A stretch of 64,000 nucleotides of DNA from Pseudogemmobacter lacusdianii (GCF_030848395.1 NZ_JAVDBT010000003.1:186001-250000); one strand, 5' to 3'. Numbered from the stretch's first letter, positions 28,256 to 37,597 are shown. The notes: generated by a model from the sequence alone, not told the origin. A program made the numbers and translations.

Positions 28256-28489
28256 AATCCCAGAAGCATGTATCTTTGCATCGGCTGCGCGCGCGGCCGT
28301 GTGGTCTTAGGCTGTCACGCCCCTATCGAGCTGCAACCTTACCGTATCGCGGAGATCTCGGGCTGAACACCGATAAGGCAGCCCGCAAGTCGCTTCTCAA
28401 ATGCCACTGGCCCCTGCCAGATGACGGAAATTTTCATTGGCCGATGCCAGCTTGTCGGCATATTCCGAAGGGGTTAACCGCTTGGATCT

Positions 28490-28933
28490 ATGAAAAAAAT
28501 GAAACAGCCTTTGCTCTTAACCATTGTTCTGACCGCATCGGTCTTTCTCGGACGCGCCGCCCATGCGCAAGAGGCGGTTCCGCTGTCCGACGAGCTTTTC
28601 ACTTGGTCTTGGGTGATGACCGACTACGCCGGCCGAACCGATGTCGAGATCGTAACGCCCCCAACCTTCTACGTCTTTGATCGCGCGGATGGCGACGTGG
28701 GCGGCGATACACCGTGCGGGGACAGCTGGAACGCGAAGATCGCCATCGACCTGCCCAAGGTCGCATTTTCTGAGGTTGAGGCCTTCTACAGCGATGAGTG
28801 CCCCGCCTCCCGCAACACGATCGCAATTTTAGAAGCGCTCGAGGCCGTTGTTGCTGCGCGCACGTCTTCTGAAGGGCTTGAGCTTATTGGACAAGACGGT
28901 GATCGCCTCATCCTTTTGAACGCAGGCGGTTAA
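28490..28933 (+). CDS. Small secreted protein with META/HslJ-like features
   Basis: This 147-residue protein has a signal peptide (cleavage about residue 26, after RAAHAQ). The mature part has the rough META/HslJ pattern: a strand PPTFYVFDRADGDVGGD, a cysteine-containing turn (DTPCGDSW), the strand KVAFSEVEAFYSDEC, a helix AILEALEAVVAA, and the strands GLELIGQDGDRLILLN. The match is by eye and not certain. The ribosome-binding site is weak. About 235 bp between the tRNA and this gene shows nothing else. It is followed by 228 bp with only a weak 7-bp inverted repeat (28976-29007). Confidence 0.65.
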   Translation: MKKMKQPLLLTIVLTASVFLGRAAHAQEAVPLSDELFTWSWVMTDYAGRTDVEIVTPPTFYVFDRADGDVGGDTPCGDSWNAKIAIDLPKVAFSEVEAFYSDECPASRNTIAILEALEAVVAARTSSEGLELIGQDGDRLILLNAGG

Positions 28934-29161
28934 GTCTTGGAAAGCGATATGCGGGTGCCGGCACGACCCGTCCGTCATCCGCATCATGCTATTTTGCGAA
29001 GCGGATGAAGCCCGCAGTGATGCGACGGCCCAGCGATCCGGGCGGGTCGCCGCGATCTCGCACATCGTGCCTACAAACACGGGCCAGAATCTTACAATCT
29101 AGGGTGGACACTCCGGTGGCGTGGTCGCTATGCCAACGCTCATTTAAAGGGAGGACACTTT

Positions 29162-29548
29162 ATGAATTGGTTTGCTCAATGGACCGCAGGGACAGCCGCA
29201 GTCGTTGCGACGTTCGCACTGTTTGGTGGAGCCGCCCACGCCGCCGACCCGACCGGCGTTTTTCGGGTTGAAGGTATGAACCCCGGTGGCCAAGGCCAAT
29301 ATACGGGTCAAGTCATTGTCGAAGGCACTGGTGAAACCTATTCAGTGACTTGGGAGATTGAAGGCGTCGTCATGCAGGGGGTCGGGATCGCTTATTTCGG
29401 GATGCCCGCCCATCTTTCGGTCGCTTTTAATTCCGATCAAAACTACGGCGTTGCACATTTCACAGCGACGGATGACGGCAACTGGACCGGCACCTGGGCA
29501 GGCTATGGCGGCGAGGTCCAAGGCTCGGAGCTCTGGACCCGGCAATAA
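29162..29548 (+). CDS. Small secreted hypothetical protein
   Basis: This 128-residue protein has a signal peptide (cleavage about residue 27, after GGAAHA) and a compact beta-rich domain of repeated Gly-aromatic strands (GQYTGQVIVEGTGETYSVTW, LSVAFNSDQNYGVAHFTA, WTGTWAGYGGEVQGSELW). The pattern is familiar from uncharacterised periplasmic proteins of Alphaproteobacteria; no function is known to me. GGGAGG is 7 nt before the ATG, a strong ribosome-binding site. It is a single gene, with an inverted repeat at 29579-29598 downstream. Confidence 0.75.
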   Translation: MNWFAQWTAGTAAVVATFALFGGAAHAADPTGVFRVEGMNPGGQGQYTGQVIVEGTGETYSVTWEIEGVVMQGVGIAYFGMPAHLSVAFNSDQNYGVAHFTATDDGNWTGTWAGYGGEVQGSELWTRQ

Positions 29549-29578
29549 TCCACGAATCTAAGGGTTTAGACCAATGGG

Positions 29579-29598
29579 CCGGCCTGCAACTGGGCCGG
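29579..29598 (+). terminator. Short stem-loop after the 128-residue secreted protein gene
   Basis: CCGGCC and GGCCGG (6 bp) pair 30 bp after the stop at 29548. There is no T-run. It is a weak terminator candidate. Confidence 0.35.
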
Positions 29599-29708
29599 TC
29601 ACACTGGCGACCAAGATGGTCCATTTGAGAAACAGCGCGCCTTCAGCACGAAACGCCACCGCGATGCGGACAGGTTCGGCGTCTGTGTAATGTGAGGCCT
29701 TAAATGAA

Positions 29709-29734
29709 CAATGGCTCGCCTTTGCGAGCCATTG
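29709..29734 (-). terminator. Terminator of the Roadblock/LC7 gene
   Basis: Perfect 11-bp arms with a 4-nt loop (29709-29719 and 29724-29734) lie 60 bp downstream of the minus-strand stop at 29794. A TTCATTT tail follows on that strand. A second, weaker 8-bp stem lies between them (29754-29782). Confidence 0.7.
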
Positions 29735-29793
29735 AGAGTTCGTGTCCGTTCGGCACTGCGGCAAAGACAGCTCACCGCAGTGCAGGACTGAGC

Positions 29794-30147
29794 TTAGAGG
29801 CTCAGCGTCGCCTCAACGTCGCGCAGCTTGATGCGTGCGAGGCCAAGGTTGGCAGAGGCACGGTCAAGTGCCACATAGACGAACACCGTTGGGTTTGAAG
29901 CCAGCGGGCGGATCAAGTGGTACTGCTTGCCAAGCGTAATGAGGATATCCTCGATCTTGTCCGACAGCTTGAGCGAGTTCATCGCTGCCAGTTTCGCCTT
30001 CACCACCTGCGTATTCAGCGCGGATGCTGCTTCAAGATCGATCTTACCACCTCCCTCCGAGGCAAGCATCAGGCCGGTCTCGCTGTCCACAAGACATCCG
30101 CCAATGAAACCTGCAATCTCGCTTACTGCTGAAATGTTCGTCGCCAT
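29794..30147 (-). CDS. Roadblock/LC7-domain protein
   Basis: This 117-residue single-domain protein matches the Roadblock/LC7 (MglB-like) fold: a first helix ending in IGGCLVDSETGLMLASEGG, a central helix with NTQVVKAKLAAMNSL, then the strands DILITLGKQYHLIRPL and VFVYVALDRASANLGLARIKL. Such proteins are usually GTPase-activating or scaffold partners of Ras-like GTPases. No MglA-type GTPase is adjacent in this window. The ATG at 30147 has AAGGA 8 nt upstream; the GTG at 30150 is too close to it. An inverted repeat at 30218-30241 may regulate it. Confidence 0.82.
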   Translation of the reverse strand: MATNISAVSEIAGFIGGCLVDSETGLMLASEGGGKIDLEAASALNTQVVKAKLAAMNSLKLSDKIEDILITLGKQYHLIRPLASNPTVFVYVALDRASANLGLARIKLRDVEATLSL

Positions 30148-30642
30148 CACTTACTTCCTTCGGGTCTTTTGGCCACGTTCTGCGGCCTCTCTCCCAATCG
30201 GAAATAATCCGGACAGAATTTTGTCTGAATATTGACAAAATCATCCGATTTTCGCGGCCAAATCCTCCGCTAAATGGGGCGAAAATGTGGCGAACGCTAT
30301 ATTTCCTAGAGAATCCTTGGCTAGACGGCCGCCAACGCCGCGCCGATCAGCAGCGGGACTTGTCGATTTTATCCGGCAGTGACGCCACGGAACCTGCATG
30401 ATGACACCACAGTGGACTGACGGGGCCATGACGCGGTGAGGCTGTCGCCCGTGGCGCCACCGGGCGATCACCCGGCCTTTCGACAATGTATGGTTCGCAT
30501 ATGGCTGACGTCTGGTGAACGTATGGCTTTGGGCATGACGTTGGAACCTGCAGAAGCCGACCGGGGAAAGCAGAAGACCGGCCCCTAGCGCCCTGGCCGT
30601 CTTGCGCTATTCTGGCGCCTGAGGAGTGCAGTGGAGCCTGTC
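30148..30642. other. 495-bp gap between the Roadblock gene and the SRAP gene
   Basis: It contains the inverted repeat at 30218-30241 near the Roadblock promoter region. Otherwise I see no gene with a good ribosome-binding site and no GTTC-N7-GTTC box. A minus-strand open frame (30241-30486) has neither a family match nor a ribosome-binding site. Confidence 0.5.
30218..30241 (-). promoter_or_regulatory. Operator-like inverted repeat upstream of the Roadblock gene
   Basis: ATTTTGTC and GACAAAAT are exact inverted repeats separated by 8 bp, about 70-95 bp upstream of the Roadblock start. This dyad symmetry is typical of a dimeric repressor or activator site. The regulator is unknown. Confidence 0.5.
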
Positions 30643-31287
30643 ATGTGTGGACGGTTTGTCGATCCCAACCTGCAAAGCCTTGGCCTTGATACCAGCTGGC
30701 TGAAGCTCAACCCGATCCCGCGCCGCTTCAATGTGAAGCCGACCAATGAAGTCGTGATCCTTGGCAAAACCCCGCCCGAGCCGATGCTGGCGCGCTGGGG
30801 GCTGATCCCGTCATGGTTCAAGGGCGACGAGGCCAAAGAGTGGAAGGCCACCACCTTCAACGCAAGGTTTGAGGAAGCGAAAGAGAAGCCCACCTTTCGC
30901 AATGTCTGGAAACACGGCCGTTGCTTGATCCCGGCGGCGGGGTTTTACGAATGGACCGGTGAGAAGAGCAAGCGACAGCCCAATTTCATCCAATCGGCTG
31001 GCAATGAGGATGTGCTCTTCTTCGCGGGCCTTGCCAGCCGCTGGCGCGACCTTTTGACCTGCACGATTCTGACCCGCGCGGCCAATGACAGTATGGCGGG
31101 CCTTCACCACCGAATGCCGGTGATCTTAAACGCCGAAGAACGCGATGTTTGGCTGGGGGGCTCTGAGGAGCCGGATCTGGGGGCCGAGGTGAAGCTGCGT
31201 CATCACCCTGTCCAGCCCTTCGGACTGCTCGACGATGGACCTGAGCTGATCGAGCCCTTTGCCGCGCCGCGCGCGGGTTTGCTTTAG
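30643..31287 (+). CDS. SRAP-family protein (HMCES/YedK-like)
   Basis: SRAP proteins form a covalent thiazolidine crosslink with abasic sites in single-stranded DNA through Cys2. The 214-residue protein begins MCGRF, placing the cysteine at position 2. It also has FNVKPTN, TFNARFEEA with its Asn and Glu, GFYEWTG with the catalytic Glu, and LHHRMPVIL with the active His. All key residues are present. The ATG at 30643 is required for Cys2 to become N-terminal; the earlier ATG at 30631 is therefore not used. No SOS box is visible upstream despite the family's historical SOS name. Confidence 0.93.
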   Translation: MCGRFVDPNLQSLGLDTSWLKLNPIPRRFNVKPTNEVVILGKTPPEPMLARWGLIPSWFKGDEAKEWKATTFNARFEEAKEKPTFRNVWKHGRCLIPAAGFYEWTGEKSKRQPNFIQSAGNEDVLFFAGLASRWRDLLTCTILTRAANDSMAGLHHRMPVILNAEERDVWLGGSEEPDLGAEVKLRHHPVQPFGLLDDGPELIEPFAAPRAGLL

Positions 31288-31324
31288 CGAAACGTTTGGG
31301 GCGCGGAACCGCTAAGCCCTTAGA

Positions 31325-31897
31325 TCAGTTATAGATAAACCCATGCACCGGGTTATTGCGCCCCAAGGTGCCGCTGGCATTGGCAACGCGCACCACGCTC
31401 CAATCGCCCTTTTTGGAGACATCGACCACCAAAGTGTCTTGGGTGATCCGATTGCGTTCCCAATTGGCTTGATCGACCAGAACTTCGCGCTCCGAGATCA
31501 CTTTGGACACGACAGCAACATGGCCCATCGGCATGGATTTCGACGAGGCGAAGGTCATCACCGCACCGATTTTCGGCTGGTGGCCACGCTCATAAACGCC
31601 TTTGGCCTTGCCCCACCATGTGCCGGCATTGCCCTTCAGCTCAACCCCCGAAACGGTGCGGGCAAAGGGCACACACCAGATCCGGCCGCGCGGCTTATTG
31701 GCGGTGGCATAGGCCACCATCTCTTTGACGCGGCTGCGCTCGGCCTCGGCCATGTGTTCCGGAGCTTGGCGGGCTTTCTTTCCAAACAGGAAGAAACCGG
31801 CTTTTTGCACCGTGGGTTGCGTTTCGGCGAAGGCAGCTGTGACGGGTTGCATCAGCGAAAACGCAAGCAAAATGGCGGCAAAGGGGCGTGCTGACAT
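31325..31897 (-). CDS. Secreted CHAP-domain protein
   Basis: This 190-residue protein has a signal peptide (cleavage about residue 24, after TAAFA). A CHAP (NlpC/P60-like cysteine peptidase/amidase) domain follows with C75 in RIWCVPFAR, H126 in MPMGHVAVVS and N145 in VDQANWERN. It probably cuts peptidoglycan peptides in the periplasm. The catalytic set is complete. It is a single gene, convergent with the SRAP gene (37 bp between stops). Confidence 0.85.
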   Translation of the reverse strand: MSARPFAAILLAFSLMQPVTAAFAETQPTVQKAGFFLFGKKARQAPEHMAEAERSRVKEMVAYATANKPRGRIWCVPFARTVSGVELKGNAGTWWGKAKGVYERGHQPKIGAVMTFASSKSMPMGHVAVVSKVISEREVLVDQANWERNRITQDTLVVDVSKKGDWSVVRVANASGTLGRNNPVHGFIYN

Positions 31898-32113
31898 CGG
31901 CTAAGGGCTTCTCGCTGTTGAACCTTCGGCCCCGATGCCACGGCGATCACGGATTGTGCAACCTTGTGACAAATGCGTGAGCGTGATCTTGCCGACCCGC
32001 CCGCCTCCGAAGCGCGGTATTTTGCACGGCCTTATCCTGCAAGCGGTGCTTTTCTTTCGTCCCACGGCGGGCTAGCAAGGTCGCGTAAGTTCAGGAAAAA
32101 GAGGAGTTTCCAC

Positions 32114-32467
32114 ATGGCAAACGAGATCAAGCGGATTGGCGTTGGCGCCCGCATGTCCGAAGCCGTTGCTTATAACGGCATCGTCTGGCTGGCTGGCCAA
32201 GTCGGCAACCCGGGCGACAGCGTGGCCGATCAGACCCGCACTTGCCTTGCAGAAGTTGACCGCATTCTGGCCGAGGTTGGCATCGACAAGACCCGCATCC
32301 TGTCGACCCAAATCTGGATGGCCGATATGGCCGATTTCGCCGAGATGAACGCGGTTTGGGACGCTTGGGTTCCGCAAGGCAACACCCCGGCGCGTGCGAC
32401 CGGTGAAGCCAAGCTGGCCACCCCCGAGTACAAAGTCGAAATCATCGTGACGGCAGCTTTGAACTAA
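32114..32467 (+). CDS. RidA-family protein
   Basis: RidA/YjgF/UK114 proteins hydrolyse reactive enamine/imine intermediates such as 2-aminoacrylate. The 117-residue protein shows NGIVWLAGQVG, DQTRTCLAEVDRILAEVG, ILSTQIWMADM and NTPARATGEAKLATPEYKVEI. The Arg in PARATG is the substrate-binding arginine. It belongs to a broader Rid subfamily rather than the archetypal one, since the C-terminal EI.. region differs. GAGGAG is 7 nt before the ATG. A GC-rich stem-loop follows. Confidence 0.88.
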   Translation: MANEIKRIGVGARMSEAVAYNGIVWLAGQVGNPGDSVADQTRTCLAEVDRILAEVGIDKTRILSTQIWMADMADFAEMNAVWDAWVPQGNTPARATGEAKLATPEYKVEIIVTAALN

Positions 32468-32474
32468 GCTCTCC

Positions 32475-32501
32475 GCCCCGGACCGGCTTGCGGTCCGGGG
32501 C
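32475..32501 (+). terminator. Stem-loop after the RidA gene
   Basis: Perfect 11-bp GC-rich arms (32475-32485 and 32491-32501) with a 5-nt loop start 7 bp after the stop. The tail is only weakly T-rich. Confidence 0.65.
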
Positions 32502-32532
32502 AACTCTTCACGCTTTAGCCCCAGAGGCCAGC

Positions 32533-33744
32533 ATGATCCCGCCCCCGCCTGTTGCACTTTTGGCAAGCGAACTTGGTGGCGGGCGCGGCCATGTCAGCAC
32601 GCTTGCGCAGGCCGGTCTGGCGCTCGGCCCCGGCGTGACGGTGATCGCCGCTTTGGGCGAAATGCGCCATGCGGCTGAGTTGGAGCGCTTGGGCTTTGCA
32701 ACACTCTCCTGTCCCAAACTTTCCGCCTCGGCTGCGGTAAAGGCGCAGCCATTGACGCGCGGCAATGCGACCTGGGCCTGCTATCTGGCCGATTGCGGCT
32801 TTATGGACCGGGCGGTGTTGCAGCGCAGTTTGCGGTTCTGGCGGGATCTTTTGCTTCAGCGGAAGGTGGCAATCCTTATCGCCGATTACGCCCCCTTGGC
32901 GCAGCGCGCTGCGTTGGCTTTGCGTGAAGAAGGCCATGCGATCCGCATTGTCACCATCGGCACCGGCTATGGCATTCCGCCAAGCGATCTTGCGCCGCTG
33001 CCGCAGCTGACGCCGGATTATAACCGGGTGATCCACTCTGAGGCTTCGGTCCTGGAAAGCTTAAACGCTGCGGCGGCGGAGTTGGGGATGTCGGCCCTGC
33101 CCCGGCTTTCGGCGCTTTACGCGGCGGATTTGGCGCTTATTGGCACTTTCGATGTCTTGGATCCTTACCAGCGGGCAAAGGCGCAGCTGTCTCCACCTGT
33201 GGTCAGCCGCAGCGATATCTTGGCGCAAGGCGATGAGGTCTATGCCTATTTCTCGCGGGAAGAAGTGGAGGGCACGGCTTTGGTCAAGGCTTTGTGTGCG
33301 TTAAGCTTACCCAAGCGCGGCTACTTCCCAGCCGCTTCAGAGGCGGCCAAGGCCCGGCTGGCGGCCTCCGGGATGGTGATTGAAGAAAAGCCGATTTCTT
33401 TCAACATGATCGCGCAGAGATCGCGGGTGATGTTGCATCCAGCACCGCATGGCTCGATCTGCACAGCGGCTTTGGCGGGGCTGCCGCAGATTGGCCTGCC
33501 CGGCCACCGCGAGCAGCTGTGCCACGCAAGGCGGGCCGAGGCTGCGGGGATTTGCAAGGTTCTGCCCCCTGCTGCCGCGCCCGAGGCTATCATCGCCGCA
33601 ATCGAAGGCGTCTATCACGATCCAAAGGCCCTTCCCCGCGCCCATGCTTTGGCGCGGGATTTGCGACAAGATTTCCCGGAACATCCGATGGCGGCGCTGT
33701 CCCATCGGCTCGCGCCGCTGGTGCGTGAGGTCTTGGTGGGCTGA
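32533..33744 (+). CDS. GT-B-fold glycosyltransferase-like protein
   Basis: This 403-residue protein resembles MurG/UGT-type glycosyltransferases. The N-terminal ASELGGGRGHVSTLAQAG is the Gly-rich acceptor-side loop. The C-terminal half has MLHPAPHGSICTAALAGLPQIGLPGHREQLCHARR, corresponding to the HGGxGS...P...EQ..NA nucleotide-sugar site with HGS in place of HGG. No membrane segment is visible. Donor and acceptor are unknown. The ATG at 32533 has AGAGG upstream. It converges on pgi, with 6 bp between stops. Confidence 0.72.
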   Translation: MIPPPPVALLASELGGGRGHVSTLAQAGLALGPGVTVIAALGEMRHAAELERLGFATLSCPKLSASAAVKAQPLTRGNATWACYLADCGFMDRAVLQRSLRFWRDLLLQRKVAILIADYAPLAQRAALALREEGHAIRIVTIGTGYGIPPSDLAPLPQLTPDYNRVIHSEASVLESLNAAAAELGMSALPRLSALYAADLALIGTFDVLDPYQRAKAQLSPPVVSRSDILAQGDEVYAYFSREEVEGTALVKALCALSLPKRGYFPAASEAAKARLAASGMVIEEKPISFNMIAQRSRVMLHPAPHGSICTAALAGLPQIGLPGHREQLCHARRAEAAGICKVLPPAAAPEAIIAAIEGVYHDPKALPRAHALARDLRQDFPEHPMAALSHRLAPLVREVLVG

Positions 33745-33750
33745 GCGCGC

Positions 33751-35355
33751 TCAGTTGCGCAGGAAATCCACCAAAGCGGCGGTGGAGCCGTCTTTGCCTT
33801 CGGTCCCCACCCGACCTTCCAGCACCGGCTGCAAGGCCAGGGCCAGCTCTTTGCCGAGCTCAACCCCCCATTGGTCATAGGAGTTGATGCCAAGGATGAC
33901 GCCCTCGACAAAGACCCGGTGCTCATAAAGCGCGATGATCTGGCCGAGCGTGAAGGGCGTCAGTTGCGGATAGGCCAAGGTGGTTGAGGGGCGGTTGCCG
34001 GGGAAGACGCGGTGGCGGGCTTGGCGTTCAAGCTCATCACCTGTGGCGCCTTTGCGGGCCATGATGGCGCGGGCCTCGTCCAAAGACCGGCCGCGCATCA
34101 AAGCCTCGGACTGGGCCAGGCAATTGGCGACCAAAAGGAGATGCTGATGCGCCAGATCCGGCTCATGTCCTTGCTTGGCCACAAGGAATTCACACGGCAC
34201 CACGCGGGTGCCCTGATGGATCAGCTGATAAAAGGCGTGCTGGCCGTTGGTGCCGGGCTCGCCCCAGACCACAGGCCCCGAGGGCAGCGTGAGGTCCGAG
34301 CCGTCGCGGGAGACGCGCTTGCCGTTGCTCTCCATCTCAAGCTGCTGGAGATAGGCCGGCAGGCGGGCAAGGCGCTGGTCATAGGGCAGCACGGCGCGGG
34401 TCGCATAGCCGCAAAGCTGATTGTGCCAGATCCCGACAAGCGCCAGCATGACGGGCATATTCTGCGCCAAAGGCGCGGTCAGGAAATGCTGGTCCATGGC
34501 GCGGCCACCGGCGAGGAAGTCGCCAAAAGCCTTGGGGCCGATCGCCAGCATCAGCGCAAGGCCAATCGGGCCCCACATCGAATAGCGCCCGCCAACCCAA
34601 TCTTCAAAACCAAAGACCCGCTCGGGCACGATGCCGTAAGCCGAGGTCTTGTCCAAAGCGGTCGAGACGGCGGCGAATTGGGCGCCGGGATCCTGCACGA
34701 CTTTTGCCATCCACGCCTTGGCGGTGTCGGCATTGGTCATGGTCTCAATGGTGCTGAAGGTTTTGGAGGCCACAATGACCAAGGTCGTCTCTGGGTTAAG
34801 CCCCTGCAACGTCTGAGAAATATGCGCGCCATCGACGTTTGAGACGAAATGCATGCGCGGCCCGTCATGGTAGGGCGCCAAGGCCAGAACCGCCATCGCC
34901 GGGCCAAGATCTGAGCCGCCAATGCCAATGTTGATCACATCGGTGATCTTGCCGCCCTGCCCTTGGAAACGCCCCTCGCGGAGGTCTTGCGCAAAAGCCT
35001 CCATCCGACCGCGCACGGCGCGGATTTCGGGCATCACATCTTGGCCGTCGGTTTTGATCACCGCCGCATCGTCGGCGCGCAGGGCGACATGTAAGACGGC
35101 GCGGCCTTCGGTGTCGTTGATCTTCTCACCATTGAACATGGCGCTGCGCCGGCCTGCCACGTCTGAGCTTTCGGCCAAAGCCACCAGCAAAGCGCGGGTC
35201 TCGCGGCAAATATTGGTTTTGGAAGCATCAAAGAGCATGCCATCGGCGCGGATTGAGAAATCCGCCGCCCGGTTCGGGGCGTCAAACAAAGACAGGATGG
35301 CGCGGTCAGCCACCTTGGCCTGATGAACACGGAGGGCGGCCCATTTGTCAGTCAT
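33751..35355 (-). CDS. pgi: Glucose-6-phosphate isomerase
   Basis: Pgi interconverts glucose-6-phosphate and fructose-6-phosphate. The 534-residue protein has [29 protein letters not shown] (phosphate binding), [14 protein letters not shown], the catalytic Glu in [15 protein letters not shown], and the catalytic Lys near [11 protein letters not shown]. Length is typical of the large bacterial type. The ATG at 35355 has AGGGG 6 nt upstream. It is the last gene of the zwf-pgl-pgi operon; 99 bp separate it from pgl. Confidence 0.95.
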   Translation of the reverse strand: MTDKWAALRVHQAKVADRAILSLFDAPNRAADFSIRADGMLFDASKTNICRETRALLVALAESSDVAGRRSAMFNGEKINDTEGRAVLHVALRADDAAVIKTDGQDVMPEIRAVRGRMEAFAQDLREGRFQGQGGKITDVINIGIGGSDLGPAMAVLALAPYHDGPRMHFVSNVDGAHISQTLQGLNPETTLVIVASKTFSTIETMTNADTAKAWMAKVVQDPGAQFAAVSTALDKTSAYGIVPERVFGFEDWVGGRYSMWGPIGLALMLAIGPKAFGDFLAGGRAMDQHFLTAPLAQNMPVMLALVGIWHNQLCGYATRAVLPYDQRLARLPAYLQQLEMESNGKRVSRDGSDLTLPSGPVVWGEPGTNGQHAFYQLIHQGTRVVPCEFLVAKQGHEPDLAHQHLLLVANCLAQSEALMRGRSLDEARAIMARKGATGDELERQARHRVFPGNRPSTTLAYPQLTPFTLGQIIALYEHRVFVEGVILGINSYDQWGVELGKELALALQPVLEGRVGTEGKDGSTAALVDFLRN

Positions 35356-35454
35356 TCTCAACCCCTATTGCAACCGTCACCAAGGTCAAACGGCCCTCAC
35401 GGCCAAATCATTAACGCGCCCATCTGGGCCTAAAGCACTGAAAGACAAGGCTGC

Positions 35455-36129
35455 TTATTCCGCCCAATGCACCACGGCCATATCTAAGACCGCCCGGATT
35501 GGCGCTTGTTCGGGCGAAAGGCTTGCGGCGCGTTCGATGGCCGCACGTTTTTCGGCGCCGGTGATCATCACATGCACCCGCACCGCGGCGCGCAAGACTG
35601 GCGCGGTCAAAGTGACGCGCGGCTCGCCCGCACCTTCGGCCCGCATCGGCAAGATCAGGCGTTGGGTGGCTGACAAGGCCTCTTCCAGCCGGTCGGCGCC
35701 GGGAAAAAGGCTTGCGGTATGCATATCGGCGCCCATGCCCAGAAGCAGCACCGAGATCGGCAGATGCGGCGCAAGCCCGGCCTCTAAGATCTCAACCCCG
35801 TCTTCGGGGATCGAGGGACCGGGGTGATACATCGGGATGAGATGCGCCGCCGCCGCTTTGCCGCGCAAAAGCCGCTCACGCAAAAGCCGGGTGTTTGAGC
35901 GGTCGGAGGTTTCTTCGACCCAACGCTCATCGGTCAGGACCACGGCCACATTGCCCCAGTCCAGATCGACACCCGAAAGCGTGTCGAAGACCGGCCCCGG
36001 CGTGGTGCCGCCCGGCACTGCCAAAGTGGCCTTGCCTTCCCGCCGCAAGGTCTCGGCCAATTCCCCGGCCAAGATATTGGCCAGTTGCAGCTGCATCAGC
36101 TCACGATCGGGGTAGGTCTCAAATTGCAT
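35455..36129 (-). CDS. pgl: 6-phosphogluconolactonase
   Basis: Pgl hydrolyses 6-phosphogluconolactone to 6-phosphogluconate. The 224-residue protein is the DevB/SOL type, with LAVPGGTTPGPVFDTL, VVLTDERWVEETSDRSN, LLLGMGADMHTASLFPG and a C-terminal RAVLDMAVVHWAE. Its ATG overlaps the zwf stop by one base (TGATG), so the two are translationally coupled. It feeds the Entner-Doudoroff or pentose phosphate route with zwf. Confidence 0.93.
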   Translation of the reverse strand: MQFETYPDRELMQLQLANILAGELAETLRREGKATLAVPGGTTPGPVFDTLSGVDLDWGNVAVVLTDERWVEETSDRSNTRLLRERLLRGKAAAAHLIPMYHPGPSIPEDGVEILEAGLAPHLPISVLLLGMGADMHTASLFPGADRLEEALSATQRLILPMRAEGAGEPRVTLTAPVLRAAVRVHVMITGAEKRAAIERAASLSPEQAPIRAVLDMAVVHWAE

Positions 36130-37580
36130 CAGCGTATCTCCCGCCAGCGCCGCCCATCGCGGTGCATCAGCATCAACGCATCCTCGGGGCCCGAGGATCC
36201 GGGGTCATAGGGTTGTGGGCGTTCGCCGCGCCGCTCCCAGCCTTCGATGATCGGATCGGCCCAAGCCCAAGCCGCCTCGACCTCATCGCCGCGCATGAAG
36301 AGGGTTTGGTTGCCACGGATCACATCCATAATCAGCCGCTCATAAGCATCGGGGACATCTTGGGCGGCTTCGCCAAGCGCATCGGCAAAGGACATGTCCA
36401 AAGGCACCTGCGTCAGACGCATCCCGCCCGGCCCCGGCTCTTTGATCATCACCTTGAGGTTCATGCCCTCATCCGGTTGCAGGCGGATCACCAGCACGTT
36501 TTCGCGCCAGCCTTCGGCATCGTCAAAGATTGAATGTGGCGGCTCGCGGAAAGTGATCGCGATTTCTGAGGCGCGGGCGCGCAGGCGTTTGCCGGTGCGC
36601 AGATAGAAGGGCGTGCCCTTCCAGCGCCAGTTCGAAATATGCAGCTTGAGCGCGATATAGCTTTCGGTCTTGCTGTTCTTATTTTCGGCATCTTCCAGAT
36701 AGCTGGCCTGCCCTTTTAGCCCAACATATTGACCGCGCACGATATCTTCGGGGCGCACCGGATCAAGCGCGCGGATCACCTTCAGCTTTTCATCCCGCAC
36801 AGCGTTGGGATCAAAGTGATAGGGCGGCTCCATCGCGATCAGGCAGAGAAGCTGCATCAGGTGGTTTTGCACCATATCGCGCATCGCGCCCGAGGTGTCG
36901 TAATAGGCGCCCCGCCCCTCGACCGAGACGGTCTCGGCCACGGTGATCTGGACATGGTCGACATATTCCGACTTCCAGAGCGGCTCAAAAAGGATATTGG
37001 CGAAGCGGACGGCCATTAGGTTCTGGACGGTCTCTTTGCCCAGATAATGGTCGATGCGGTAGATCTGGCTTTCGGCAAAATGCTGGGCCAGCGTGGCATT
37101 CAGAGCCTTGGCGGTGGCAAGATCGCGGCCAAAGGGCTTTTCGACCACCACACGGGCCTGCGGTCCGGCAATGCCATGTGCGGTCAACCGGCTGGCCAGA
37201 TCGCCAAAGAGCGCCGGCGCCACCGAGAAGTAAAAGGCCTGAACGACGTCATCCCGGACCAGCGCTTTCAGCTGAGGCCAGCCGTTCTCGCCCTGAGCGT
37301 CAACCGCAACATATTGCAGGCGCTTTAGAAAGTCGGCGATAGCGGCAGGGTCTTGCTGGGTTTTCGGCAGAAATTCGGCGATCGCTTCTGCGACGAGGTT
37401 TCGAAACGCCTCATCGCTGAGCTCGCCCCGCGCGGCGCCGATGATGCGGCTGTCATCGGTCATCTGGCCTGCTTGGAAGCGACGGTAGAGCCCGGGCAAG
37501 ATCTTGCGCCGTGCCAGATCGCCCGTGCCGCCAAAGATCACAAGGTCGAAAGGTTCGACCGGGATAACGCGGGAAACCAT
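36129..37580 (-). CDS. zwf: Glucose-6-phosphate 1-dehydrogenase
   Basis: Zwf oxidises glucose-6-phosphate to 6-phosphogluconolactone with NAD(P)+. The 483-residue protein has the Rossmann motif VIFGGTGDLARRKI, EKPFGRD, the active-site sequence RIDHYLGKETVQN with its catalytic His, and GAYYDTSGAMRDMVQNHL. Length is normal. It is first in the operon, with a perfect GTTAGCGCTAAC palindrome 18 bp upstream of its ATG, pointing to LacI-family control. Confidence 0.96.
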   Translation of the reverse strand: MVSRVIPVEPFDLVIFGGTGDLARRKILPGLYRRFQAGQMTDDSRIIGAARGELSDEAFRNLVAEAIAEFLPKTQQDPAAIADFLKRLQYVAVDAQGENGWPQLKALVRDDVVQAFYFSVAPALFGDLASRLTAHGIAGPQARVVVEKPFGRDLATAKALNATLAQHFAESQIYRIDHYLGKETVQNLMAVRFANILFEPLWKSEYVDHVQITVAETVSVEGRGAYYDTSGAMRDMVQNHLMQLLCLIAMEPPYHFDPNAVRDEKLKVIRALDPVRPEDIVRGQYVGLKGQASYLEDAENKNSKTESYIALKLHISNWRWKGTPFYLRTGKRLRARASEIAITFREPPHSIFDDAEGWRENVLVIRLQPDEGMNLKVMIKEPGPGGMRLTQVPLDMSFADALGEAAQDVPDAYERLIMDVIRGNQTLFMRGDEVEAAWAWADPIIEGWERRGERPQPYDPGSSGPEDALMLMHRDGRRWREIR

Positions 37581-37597
37581 GCACCCTCCGCAGGAAT

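Noticed and set aside
28268-28366. Short frame beginning MYLCIGCARG after tRNA-Gly
   Set aside because: It has no ribosome-binding site and no recognisable pattern, and it is not clearly distinguishable from chance.
30400-30642. SOS box upstream of the SRAP gene
   Set aside because: Several GTTC and GAAC tetramers occur, but none are paired with the required seven-base spacer.
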